From: Methyloversatilis sp. RAC08
Lineage (GTDB): Bacteria; Pseudomonadota; Gammaproteobacteria; Burkholderiales; Rhodocyclaceae
DNA length: 64,000 nucleotides
Direction: 5' to 3'
Assembly: GCF_001713355.1 (NCBI RefSeq)
Contig: NZ_CP016448.1
Location: 3,782,001-3,846,000 of the forward strand
Below the pieces are notes generated by a model. The model did no database searches. It saw only the letters and a program-made list of their open reading frames with translations, and had not been told where the DNA came from. Positions 26,580 to 34,790 of this stretch are shown in pieces. Made by a program: the position numbers and the translations under genes. The first letter of the stretch is position 1. Each line of letters starts with the position of its first letter.

Positions 26580-26852
26580 TCAAACCGGGTCCGCGTCGCC
26601 GGGGGCGCGCGCCGTGATCGACAGGGCGTGGATGTCGTGCTGCATCAGGTCGCCCAGTGCAGCGTAGATGAGGCGGTGGCGTTCCATCAGCCGTCGCCCC
26701 GTGAAGCGGGCGGATTCGATGGACAGCCGGTAGTGCCGTCCGCCGGATCGCGCACCGGCGTGTCCGGCGTGCAGATGTGATTCGTCGACCAGTTCGAGCG
26801 CCGCCGGTTCAAGTGCTGCGAGCCGCTCGCGAATGGCGGATTCGACTGTCAT
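26580..26852 (-). CDS. BolA family protein
   Basis: A 90-aa protein that matches BolA in length and motif order: IRERLAALEPAALELVDESH at the N-terminus, the HAGHAG...GGRHYRLSIES core, then FTGRRLMERHRLIYAAL and IHALSITA. BolA proteins pair with monothiol glutaredoxins in iron-sulfur cluster traffic. The ATG at 26852 is chosen because it starts right before the first conserved helix. It lies 8 bp after the YciI stop, so it is in the same operon. Confidence 0.92.
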   Translation of the reverse strand: MTVESAIRERLAALEPAALELVDESHLHAGHAGARSGGRHYRLSIESARFTGRRLMERHRLIYAALGDLMQHDIHALSITARAPGDADPV

Positions 26853-26860
26853 GGCTTGAG

Positions 26861-27163
26861 TCACGGCGGAAATACCTTGCGGAAGGGCTTGATCGTGATG
26901 CGCTCGAACACGCCCTGAACCGTGTAGGGGTCTTCGTCGGCCCATTCGCGCGCATCGTCGAGCGAATCGAACTCGGCGACAATCAGGCTGCCGCTGAAAC
27001 CGGCTTCGCCCGGGTCGACCGCGTCGATCGCCGGCATCGGACCGGCCAGCAGCAGGCGTCCTTCGTCCTGCAGCAACTGCAGGCGATGCAGGTGATCAGG
27101 CCGCGCAGCGAGCCGCTTCGGCAGGCTGCCCGGCGCGTCTTCACCCATCAGAACATAAAACAT
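26861..27163 (-). CDS. YciI-like protein
   Basis: A 100-aa single-domain protein with the YciI fold: [14 protein letters not shown], then [22 protein letters not shown] with the conserved His and GP, then the Asp-His-like region [22 protein letters not shown]. The enzymatic role of the family is not settled. The short start at 27163 agrees with family length; a longer upstream frame does not. It sits between yciB and bolA in a tight minus-strand operon. Confidence 0.9.
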   Translation of the reverse strand: MFYVLMGEDAPGSLPKRLAARPDHLHRLQLLQDEGRLLLAGPMPAIDAVDPGEAGFSGSLIVAEFDSLDDAREWADEDPYTVQGVFERITIKPFRKVFPP

Positions 27164-27238
27164 CGTCACCTCTGTGATCTCGGCAATGTTGCGGACAGGA
27201 TAAGGCGGGGCTGGATCAGACACGTCGAGTCTGCCGGA

Positions 27239-27847
27239 TCAGGAGTTCTTCTCGTCAACGTGACGCGACAGCATCGCCCCCTGCGCAAGCACGAACAGGA
27301 ACATGAGACCCATGCCACCGTAAAGCTTGAAATCCACCCAGGTTTCCTCGCTGAAACTGAAGGCAACGTAAAGATTCAGCACGCCCATGGCCGCGAAGAA
27401 GCCGATCCATGACAGATTGAGCCGCGTCCACACGGCTTCGGGCAGTTCGATCTGGGCCTGCATCAGGCTGCGGATCAGGTTGCGTTTCAGGAACAGCGCG
27501 GCACCGGCCAGCGTGCCTGCGAACAACCAGTACAACACGGTCGGTTTCCATTTGATGAAGGTCGCGTCGTGGAACAGCAGCGTCGCGCCGCCGAACACGA
27601 CGATGATGCCCAGGCTGACCCACAGCATGATTTCCACCTTGCGCCCGCGTGCCATCAGCCACAGGACCTGCCCTATCGTCGCGATGATCGCGACGGCGGT
27701 GGCGATCAGTATCGGGCCCTGGGTGACGGCGATGCCGTCGCCCAGGGCCTGGGTGACCAGCGAATGGGACGCCTCGGGCGACGCGTTGGCGAATTTGTAG
27801 GCTGCAAAGAACAGCAGGACCGGCAGCAGATCGAACAGAAATTTCAT
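27239..27847 (-). CDS. yciB: Septation protein A / YciB inner-membrane protein
   Basis: A 202-aa membrane protein with about five to six helices, opening with [20 protein letters not shown], the family's signature N-terminus. Later segments include [39 protein letters not shown] and [19 protein letters not shown], followed by [11 protein letters not shown]. YciB/IspZ affects cell envelope integrity and septation. First gene of the yciB-yciI-bolA-ppi set. Confidence 0.93.
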   Translation of the reverse strand: MKFLFDLLPVLLFFAAYKFANASPEASHSLVTQALGDGIAVTQGPILIATAVAIIATIGQVLWLMARGRKVEIMLWVSLGIIVVFGGATLLFHDATFIKWKPTVLYWLFAGTLAGAALFLKRNLIRSLMQAQIELPEAVWTRLNLSWIGFFAAMGVLNLYVAFSFSEETWVDFKLYGGMGLMFLFVLAQGAMLSRHVDEKNS

Positions 27848-28066
27848 GGTCGCGAATTATGCCCCTCGGGCACCTGGGTGTCCAACCGGATCGGCATGTA
27901 GATGCCAAATCGGGCATGGAACTGGCTTGGCGGAGAAAAAGTGGCTACAGGGCGCGCAAATTCATGAAGAAAGTCTGCAAAGCCGCTTGTGGAGCGCGCT
28001 GCGCCTCACTATCATCCCTGCAGGTTTTCCCGCGCGCATTTGCGCATAACGAAGAAGGAGACTTAG

Positions 28067-28345
28067 ATGAACAAAGCAGAACTGATCGAAGCACTCGCCA
28101 AGAAAGCTGACGTTTCCAAAGCCGCAGCAGGTCGTCTGCTCGACGGTTTTCTCGAATCTGTCACGACCGAACTGAAGAAGGGTGGAAAAGTGACCCTGGT
28201 CGGCTTCGGTACCTTTGCCACCGGCAAGCGTGCTGCCCGTACCGGCCGCAATCCGCGCACCGGCGCCACGATCAAGATTCCTGCTGCCAAGACTGCGAAA
28301 TTCACCGCGGGCGCTGCGCTGAAGAAGTCGATCAACAAGAAGTAA
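28067..28345 (+). CDS. hupB: HU-family nucleoid DNA-binding protein
   Basis: A 92-aa histone-like protein. The N-terminal helix pair [19 protein letters not shown] and the DNA-binding arm [20 protein letters not shown] with the proline near residue 64 are textbook HU/IHF; the tail is Lys/Ala-rich. AAGGAGA sits just ahead of the ATG. HU-beta (hupB) is the best match because of the Lys/Ala-rich tail. The 218 bp upstream are non-coding and should hold its promoter; two hairpins follow the stop. Confidence 0.93.
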   Translation: MNKAELIEALAKKADVSKAAAGRLLDGFLESVTTELKKGGKVTLVGFGTFATGKRAARTGRNPRTGATIKIPAAKTAKFTAGAALKKSINKK

Positions 28346-28358
28346 CCGGTTTCCTTTC

Positions 28359-28387
28359 CCGGGGCCGCGGCGAATCCGCAGCCCCGG
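28359..28387 (+). other. GC hairpin directly after the HU gene
   Basis: CCGGGGCCGCGG / CCGCAGCCCCGG with loop CGAAT, 13 bp after the stop. There is no T run, so it is more likely a 3' end stabiliser than an intrinsic terminator; the better terminator is about 50 bp further on. Confidence 0.5.
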
Positions 28388-28437
28388 ATGAACTGTCCGG
28401 CATGACCCAGGAAGTGCATGCTTGCCCGGCCGGAACA

Positions 28438-28471
28438 ACGGAGGTGTCCGCACTGCGGCACCTCCGTTTTC
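28438..28471 (+). terminator. Rho-independent terminator of the HU transcript
   Basis: ACGGAGGTG / CACCTCCGT stem with a 15-nt loop region, followed by TTTT. It closes the HU transcript; the remaining gap to the YaaA gene at 28652 shows no further feature I can support. Confidence 0.8.
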
Positions 28472-28651
28472 ATTGGGCGCCGCACGTGGGGCGGCTCGCC
28501 GCAGACGGGCTGCTGCGTGCGCTCCGCAGTCCGGCGACACTCGCTGAACATGCTTCTCCATTCGCCTTGTCCAGGTCTGCGACCGGCAAGCAGCGCACGG
28601 GTTCGATGGCGCACGCTACCATCGGGGGTCAATCCTGTTCGCGTCACTTCC

Positions 28652-29425
28652 ATGATCATTGTCCTGTCTCCCGCCAAGTCGCTCGACTACGAATCACCCT
28701 TGCCCGCTGCCAGCGCGACGCGGCCCGATTTTCTGGATCGCTCGGCCATGCTGGTGGATATCCTGAAGCTCAAAAGTCCGGCCGCCATCGCATCGCTGAT
28801 GAGCATTTCCGATCCGCTGGCTGCGCTGAACGCCGCACGCTACGCTGACTGGACGCCTGACTACGACGCTCCGCGCGGTCGTCCGGCCGCGCTGGCGTTC
28901 AACGGCGACGTGTACGACGGACTCGACGCCCGTTCGCTCGACCGTGCCGGACTCGACTGGCTGCAGCAGCATGTGCGCATCCTGTCCGGGCTTTACGGGG
29001 TGCTGCGACCGCTCGACCTGATGCTGCCCTACCGGCTGGAAATGAGTACCCGGCTGGTCAATCCGTCGGGCAGGGATCTGTACGCGTTCTGGGGCGATCT
29101 GCCCGCGCAGGCGCTGAACGCCCTGCTGGAGAACGATTCGCGGCCGGTGCTGGTCAACCTCGCCAGCGACGAATACTTCAAGGCCGTCAGGCGCAAGACG
29201 CTGAAGGCGGAAGTGATCCAGCCGGTGTTCCAGGACTGGAAGGGTGAAACCTACAAGGTGATCAGCTTTTTCGCCAAGCGCGCGCGCGGCCTGATGGCGC
29301 GCTACGCAGCCGACCATCGCATCGAGGACGTCGATGCCCTGAAGGACTTTGCCGTTGACGGCTACGCCTTCGACGGCAGCGCGTCGTCGGACACGCAGTG
29401 GATATTCAGAAGACGCCTCGCCTGA
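28652..29425 (+). CDS. yaaA: Peroxide stress protein YaaA
   Basis: A 257-aa protein beginning [18 protein letters not shown], the family's hallmark. Further conserved blocks: [42 protein letters not shown] and [12 protein letters not shown]. YaaA binds DNA and limits free iron and Fenton damage under peroxide stress. The ATG at 28652 is fixed by the conserved N-terminus; the open frame upstream of it is not coding. A TPR-like exported protein gene follows after 41 bp. Confidence 0.95.
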   Translation: MIIVLSPAKSLDYESPLPAASATRPDFLDRSAMLVDILKLKSPAAIASLMSISDPLAALNAARYADWTPDYDAPRGRPAALAFNGDVYDGLDARSLDRAGLDWLQQHVRILSGLYGVLRPLDLMLPYRLEMSTRLVNPSGRDLYAFWGDLPAQALNALLENDSRPVLVNLASDEYFKAVRRKTLKAEVIQPVFQDWKGETYKVISFFAKRARGLMARYAADHRIEDVDALKDFAVDGYAFDGSASSDTQWIFRRRLA

Positions 29426-29466
29426 GGCCAGAAAAGACGCAGCACCCATCACGAGGAGATCTGATC

Positions 29467-30057
29467 ATGACCCGCCAACAACATCTGCTGACGGCACTTG
29501 CCGCGACGTTCTGCCTGCTCGGCGCGAGCGCCGGTTCGGCCGCACAGGACAACCAGTCCGACCGTTTTTTCCGCGAATGCCGGGCTGCGTGGGCCGACAA
29601 CAACATCGGTCTGGCCGATGAGCTCTGTTACAAGGCGCTGATGCATCCGGATGTAAACGCGATCACCCCGGATGCAAAGTCGCAGCGCCTGTACAACTAT
29701 GCACAACTGAAGCGCATGCTCGGCAACTGGGAAGGTGCGGAGGAGCTGTTGCGCGAATCGCTGACCATCGAGGAAAAGCGCGCCGGCAGCGCCCCGGATC
29801 TGCCGCTGGCCCGTCGCCTCGCCGAACTGTCGATCGCCTGCGCTGCGCAGAACAAGTGGTCCGAAGGCATCGACATGATCGAGCGTCTGTACCCGGTTGC
29901 CGGCCAGTTCCAGGGCGGCGAGCGTGCCGCGATCAGCGAACTGTTCCGCAACTACGTGCCGCAGGTGGCGACCGCCGGCAAGATGGATCTGGCGCGTCAG
30001 CTGAACGAGTTCTCAGACTCGGTGCCGGCACGCGAGCCCGGCTTCATCAATCGCTGA
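29467..30057 (+). CDS. Exported TPR-like protein of unknown function
   Basis: A 196-aa secreted protein: signal peptide LLTALAATFCLLGASAGSAA, then helical repeats of tetratricopeptide type (QRLYNYAQLKRMLGNWEGAE, LLRESLTIEEKRAG, PLARRLAELSIACAAQNKW, EGIDMIERLYPVA). Two cysteines (FFRECRAAW and DELCYKAL) may form a disulfide. Good ribosome site GAGGAG. It lies between yaaA and the dienelactone hydrolase gene on the same strand, with a gap of only 12 bp to the latter. I cannot name a partner. Confidence 0.8.
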   Translation: MTRQQHLLTALAATFCLLGASAGSAAQDNQSDRFFRECRAAWADNNIGLADELCYKALMHPDVNAITPDAKSQRLYNYAQLKRMLGNWEGAEELLRESLTIEEKRAGSAPDLPLARRLAELSIACAAQNKWSEGIDMIERLYPVAGQFQGGERAAISELFRNYVPQVATAGKMDLARQLNEFSDSVPAREPGFINR

Positions 30058-30069
30058 GGAGGACTGGCC

Positions 30070-30951
30070 GTGGATTCGAGCGCTGCAAAACCTGCCGCTG
30101 GTCTGCCGGGCGACCCGGAGCGGCGCGACTTCCTGCGTACGGCAACGGTGGCCGGCTTCGCACTGGCCGCGCAGCCGGTGATGGCGCAGCAGATCATCAC
30201 GACGCCCGCGACAGGTCTGGACACCGGCATGGCCGAGGTCGATACGGCCGATGCGCAGAAGCTGCCGGTTTATTTCGCCCGCCCGGCAGGCAAGGCCAAG
30301 CCGCCGGTGGTGCTGGTGGTGCAGGAAATATTCGGCGTACACGAACATATCCGTGATGTCTGCCGGCGCTTTGCCCGGGCCGGTTATTTCGCGATTGCGC
30401 CCGAGCTGTACTTTCGCCAGGGCGATCCGTCGAAGATAAGCAGCGTGCCGGAAATACTCGAACGCATCGTGTCGCGCGTCGGCGATGCGCAGGTGATGAG
30501 CGATCTCGACAGCTGCGTCGCCTGGGCCGCGCAGTCCGGTGGCGATGCGGCCCGTCTGGCGGCAACCGGTTTCTGCTGGGGCGGCCGCATCACCTGGCTG
30601 TACGCCGCGCATCAACCCGCGCTGCGCGCCGGTGTGGCGTGGTACGGCAAGCTTGACGGCCTGCCGGGCGAGCTCACGCCGAATCATCCGATCGATCTGG
30701 CCGACGCGCTCAAGGCGCCGGTGCTCGGCCTGTACGGCGGCAAGGATCAGGGCATTCCGAACAGCGACGTCGATGCCATGCGTGATGCCCTGACGAAGTC
30801 GCCGGCCGAGGCGGCGCGACGGTCGGACATCGTGCTGTATCCGGAGGCGCCGCATGGTTTTCACGCCGACTTCCGGCCGAGCTATCGTGAAGCCGACGCC
30901 AGGGATGGCTGGCAGCGCTGCCTTGACTGGATGTCCGCCAACGGCGCCTGA
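30070..30951 (+). CDS. Tat-exported dienelactone hydrolase family protein
   Basis: A 293-aa alpha/beta hydrolase starting at GTG with GAGGAGG 7-8 bp ahead. The N-terminus has a twin-arginine signal (PERRDFLRTATVAGFALAA), so it is probably moved folded to the periplasm. The catalytic set of dienelactone hydrolase is visible: nucleophile Cys in GFCWGGR, Asp in GGKDQGIPN, and His in PHGFHAD. Such enzymes open lactones or act on other esters. The 12-bp spacing to the upstream exported TPR-like gene suggests one transcript. Confidence 0.9.
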   Translation: MDSSAAKPAAGLPGDPERRDFLRTATVAGFALAAQPVMAQQIITTPATGLDTGMAEVDTADAQKLPVYFARPAGKAKPPVVLVVQEIFGVHEHIRDVCRRFARAGYFAIAPELYFRQGDPSKISSVPEILERIVSRVGDAQVMSDLDSCVAWAAQSGGDAARLAATGFCWGGRITWLYAAHQPALRAGVAWYGKLDGLPGELTPNHPIDLADALKAPVLGLYGGKDQGIPNSDVDAMRDALTKSPAEAARRSDIVLYPEAPHGFHADFRPSYREADARDGWQRCLDWMSANGA

Positions 30952-30982
30952 CGCCGCGCAGCACCGATTCCGGCGGTGAGCG

Positions 30983-31987
30983 TCAGTGGGCCGAGTGCGG
31001 TGTTGCGTGCGCCAGCCCGAGCGAAACGGTGGCCTTGGCATGCGTCAGGTCGCGTGCCGAACCGCTGCCGAACAGGCAGGCAGCCACCTGGTTGAGCAGC
31101 GGTTGCGGGATGGCCCGGTGACCTTCCAGCATTTCACGTATGCATACGCTGGTGGCGTCGATGTCTTCCGCAGGCGGCAGCGGATTGACCAGCTGCGGCG
31201 TACCGATCTCTGCTTCGAACAGCGTGCGGGCGGTCTGGTGTTCGAACATCTGGATGCGCGGTCGGCGCATTGGATCGGCAAACGAATCGTCGTCAGGGGC
31301 GCGCATCAGCAGCGCACGCTCCGGTGCGCGCAGGAACATGTCGTGCAGTCGCGACAGGAGCTGGGCATCGGCCGCGCAGATGACGCGCAGGCTGCGCAGC
31401 GGTGCCGGATCGAGCAGCTTTGCGACGACGTGTGCAGTATTGCGGTTGCCCATGCGATCCCGCAGGCGGATCAGACTGTCCAGCGAAGGGCTGAGCAATT
31501 CGGTCGGCAGCACTGCACAACGCCCAGAGTTCAGCGTGGTCTGCGCGTCGGCCAGACTGCTGCAGGGCGCATGCCCGAGTCGCTCGAACACGTCGATGCT
31601 GCCCGCCCGAGTACCATGGCCCACGAGTCCATGCACCAGCACGGGCACTTCGAGACGCGCCAGCATAAGCGCAAGCAGCGGCATCAGGTTGGGTGCCCGA
31701 CCGGCGCGCGAATAGCTTGGAATGACCACCATGCGAGGCCTATGCTGCGGCAGCTCGATGACCGGGACACGTTCGTTGAGCGCGCGCGCAAAGCCGGCCA
31801 GCTCGTCGGCCGACTCGTTCTTCCAGCGCAGGCTGGCCAGCACGGCACCGAGTTCGAGCGCAGGAATGCGGCCGTCCAGCATGTCGGCGAACAGGCCGTA
31901 TGCCTCTTCTTCCGCCAGATCCCGGCCTTCTTCGCCACCGCGGCCCAACGCGGACAGCATGTCTGTCAGGGTCTGTTGGCTCAACAT
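30983..31987 (-). CDS. ybiB: YbiB-type protein (TrpD2, phosphoribosyltransferase-like), copy 1
   Basis: A 334-aa protein with the glycosyl/phosphoribosyltransferase fold of anthranilate phosphoribosyltransferase: a helical N-terminal domain (EEAYGLFADMLDGRIPALELG) and a large domain with VIPSYSRAGRAPNLMPLLALM and VLVHGLVG. E. coli YbiB (TrpD2) shares this fold but lacks TrpD activity and binds nucleic acid. It is the last gene of the nitrate operon, 44 bp after nasA. A paralogue with the same motifs lies at 43475-44389. The ATG at 31987 is set by a stop in the only earlier alternative start. A short convergent gap separates it from the dienelactone hydrolase gene. Confidence 0.85.
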   Translation of the reverse strand: MLSQQTLTDMLSALGRGGEEGRDLAEEEAYGLFADMLDGRIPALELGAVLASLRWKNESADELAGFARALNERVPVIELPQHRPRMVVIPSYSRAGRAPNLMPLLALMLARLEVPVLVHGLVGHGTRAGSIDVFERLGHAPCSSLADAQTTLNSGRCAVLPTELLSPSLDSLIRLRDRMGNRNTAHVVAKLLDPAPLRSLRVICAADAQLLSRLHDMFLRAPERALLMRAPDDDSFADPMRRPRIQMFEHQTARTLFEAEIGTPQLVNPLPPAEDIDATSVCIREMLEGHRAIPQPLLNQVAACLFGSGSARDLTHAKATVSLGLAHATPHSAH

Positions 31988-32031
31988 CGCAGCACTCGCT
32001 CCATGCTCATGTTCGTCTCCTCGAAATATTG

Positions 32032-34761
32032 TTATGCCGCCTGCCGTCGTGCATCCAGCATGCGTTTCAACTCGGGCACGCAGGACCCGCATGAGGTGCC
32101 GCAACGCAGTGACTGCTGCAGCGACAACAGATCCGCACCGGCGTCGATGGCGAGCGCGATGTCGGGCTCGGCGACATCGAGGCAATTGCACACGATGCGC
32201 CCGCGCGTGACGGTGGCCACCGGCGGCGTGACCAGCGGTGCGAACAGCCAGCGCCGCAGATCGGTCGTCGGCTGGCGTCCGGTCATGACGTCACGCAGCC
32301 AGCCGGCTGCTGCGGTTTCGCCGGTCAGCCGTATGCCGGTCAGCAGGCCGTCCTCGATCAGCGCGCGCTTCGTGATGTCGCGCCGCGCGTCGCGATAGAC
32401 CAGGCAGGCCGGGTTGTCGAGCGCGCAGATGCGGTCTATGTCGGCCAGCCAGTCGTCCGGAATAGGTGCGTCGTGCGCGATGCGCAGCACCAGCACCGGG
32501 CGCTCCCGGCCGGCCAGTGACAGTGCAGCGTAGGCAAACCGTGCCAACACCGGAGCCAGCGCCTCCGACCGCTGCAGCGCGGCACTGACGGCGGCCTCGT
32601 CGCTGGCTTCGGTGCGTAGCAGCAGCGCCTGATAGGGCAGGTCGGCGCGGGCGATCTGCACTGCCGCGTGCTTGAGTTCCGGCTGCTTCGAGTAGGGGTC
32701 GGTCCGGCCGGCAGTCAGTGCATTGGCACCACTGTTCGAAAGCGTGTTGCGCCCCCAGTGCATCGCGACGAATGCGCTGCCCGGTCGCTGGGCCGCGCTG
32801 GCGTGCGCGCGCAGCACGATGTTGCCGCGCCGGCTCCGAACGCGCACCAGATCGCCGTCTGCCAGACCGCGGCGCGCCAGATCGTCGGCGTGTACCTCGA
32901 CGCGTGGCTCGTCGACATGGCTGTACAGCTGCGCCACCAGCCCGGTGCGGCTCATGCAGTGCCACTGGTCGCGCAGGCGGCCGGTATTCAGGTGCAGCGG
33001 GAAGCGCGCATCGATCTTTTCAGCGGTGGTGGTGGTGACCGGTACGACAAAGCGTGCCCGGCCGTCCGCGGTCGCGAACGTGCACTCGGTGTACAGGCGT
33101 GCCCGGCCGGCATCGGCGCCGGCGGGGAAGGGCCATTGCTGCGGACCGAGCCGGTCGAGCAGTGCGTAGCTCAGACCGGTGATGTCGAGGTCGCGTCCGC
33201 GCGTGGTTCCGGCGTGTTCGTCAAACAGCTGTTCCACCGTGTCGTAAGGGAACAGACTCATCGCGTCGCGGCCGATCCGGGGCGCCAGCGCGTGAGCGAA
33301 ATCGCAGGCGATGCGCCAGTCGGCGCGCGCTTCGCCCGGTGCCGGCAGTGCCGCCTTCACATGTGTGATGCGGCGTTCCGAGTTGGTGACCGTGCCTTCC
33401 TTTTCGCCCCAGGTGGTCGCCGGCAGCAGCAGGTCGGCGAAGGCGGCCGTTTCGGTGCTGCGGCAGGCGTCCTGCACGACGACGAATTCGGCCGCCTGCA
33501 GCGCTTCGGTGATCAGCGCCTGATCGGGCATCGAGTGCGCCGGATTGGTACAGGCGATCCAGATCGCCTTAACCTTGCCGCTGCGCACACCCTCGAACAG
33601 CTCGACCGCGGTCAGGCCGGGTTGCGCCGGGACCTCATCGATACCCCACAGCCGGGCGACTTCGGCCCGGTGTTCCGGGTTGGCGAGGTCACGATGGCCG
33701 GACAGCAGATTGGCCATGCCGCCGACTTCGCGTCCGCCCATCGCATTGGGCTGCCCGGTCAGCGAGAATGGACCGGCACCCGGGCGGCCGATCTGGCCGG
33801 TGGCCAGATGCAGCGCGATGAGCGCCGTGCCGTTGTGCGTGCCGTGATGCGACTGGTTCAGGCCCTGACACCACATCGACATCGCGGCCTTCGCCGAACC
33901 GAACCACTGCGCGGCGGTGACGATGTCTTCGGCGCGCAGGCCGCAGATTTCCGCCGCGACCGCCGGTGTCACGTCGCGCACGTGCCTGCGCAGTGCCTCG
34001 AAGCCTTCGGTGTGCGCACGAATGAAGGCGTCGTCGGCATGACCTTCCCACAGCAGCACGTGCAGCATGGCGTTGAACAGCCAGACATCGGTGCCGGGCA
34101 GAAGCGCCAGATGCAGGTCCGCGTCGGACGCGGTGTCGGTGCGACGCGGGTCGATGACGATCACCTTCAGTGCCGGATTGGCGCGCCGCGCGTCCTCGAT
34201 GCGGCGATAGACGATGGGGTGCGCGTAGGCCGGGTTGCCACCGGCGATCAGCAGACAGTCCGTTTGGTCGATGTCTTCGTAGGAGCAGGGTGGCGCGTCG
34301 GCGCCCAGCGTCATCTTGTAGGCCGACACGGCCGAACTCATGCACAGGCGCGAATTGGTGTCGACATTGTTGGTGCCGATCAGGCCCTTCGCCAGCTTGT
34401 TGAAGGCGTAGTAATCCTCGGTCAGCAGCTGGCCGGAAATGTAGAAGGCAACCGAATCCGGGCCGTGCGCTTCGATGAGGGACGCAAACCGTTCGGCGGC
34501 ATGGCCGAGCGCAGCATCCCAGCCGACGCGCGTGCGCTGCGCGTCGCGCGCAAGGCGCAGTTCCGGATGCAGCGCGCGCGTTTCTGGCCTCGCACTGAGG
34601 TGCAGCGTCGCCCCCTTGGAGCACAGCCGGCCGAAATTCGCCGGATGCTCGGGGTCGCCGCGAACACCGCTGATGCGGCTGCCGTCGTGTTCGATGATCA
34701 CGCCGCACCCGACACCGCAGTAGCAGCAGGTCGAGCGGGTTTCGTGTCGGGTGTCGGTCAT
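32032..34761 (-). CDS. nasA: Assimilatory nitrate reductase, catalytic subunit
   Basis: A 909-aa cytoplasmic molybdopterin enzyme reducing nitrate to nitrite. N-terminal [4Fe-4S] motif CCYCGVGCGV plus GRLCSKG; Mo-bis-PGD domains with TNNVDTNSRLCMSSAV holding the active-site Cys region, GQPNAMGGREVGG and NTGRLRDQWHCMSRTG. The C-terminus carries an extra BFD-type [2Fe-2S] domain (VCNCLDV ... LRCGTSCGSC, from about residue 848), typical of NasA proteins that accept electrons from a separate reductase or ferredoxin. It follows the kinase/phosphatase gene by 29 bp. No nasB-like reductase gene is in the window. Confidence 0.93.
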   Translation of the reverse strand: MTDTRHETRSTCCYCGVGCGVIIEHDGSRISGVRGDPEHPANFGRLCSKGATLHLSARPETRALHPELRLARDAQRTRVGWDAALGHAAERFASLIEAHGPDSVAFYISGQLLTEDYYAFNKLAKGLIGTNNVDTNSRLCMSSAVSAYKMTLGADAPPCSYEDIDQTDCLLIAGGNPAYAHPIVYRRIEDARRANPALKVIVIDPRRTDTASDADLHLALLPGTDVWLFNAMLHVLLWEGHADDAFIRAHTEGFEALRRHVRDVTPAVAAEICGLRAEDIVTAAQWFGSAKAAMSMWCQGLNQSHHGTHNGTALIALHLATGQIGRPGAGPFSLTGQPNAMGGREVGGMANLLSGHRDLANPEHRAEVARLWGIDEVPAQPGLTAVELFEGVRSGKVKAIWIACTNPAHSMPDQALITEALQAAEFVVVQDACRSTETAAFADLLLPATTWGEKEGTVTNSERRITHVKAALPAPGEARADWRIACDFAHALAPRIGRDAMSLFPYDTVEQLFDEHAGTTRGRDLDITGLSYALLDRLGPQQWPFPAGADAGRARLYTECTFATADGRARFVVPVTTTTAEKIDARFPLHLNTGRLRDQWHCMSRTGLVAQLYSHVDEPRVEVHADDLARRGLADGDLVRVRSRRGNIVLRAHASAAQRPGSAFVAMHWGRNTLSNSGANALTAGRTDPYSKQPELKHAAVQIARADLPYQALLLRTEASDEAAVSAALQRSEALAPVLARFAYAALSLAGRERPVLVLRIAHDAPIPDDWLADIDRICALDNPACLVYRDARRDITKRALIEDGLLTGIRLTGETAAAGWLRDVMTGRQPTTDLRRWLFAPLVTPPVATVTRGRIVCNCLDVAEPDIALAIDAGADLLSLQQSLRCGTSCGSCVPELKRMLDARRQAA

Positions 34762-34790
34762 TATTGTCTCCGCCTGACGTTTAGCAAGGC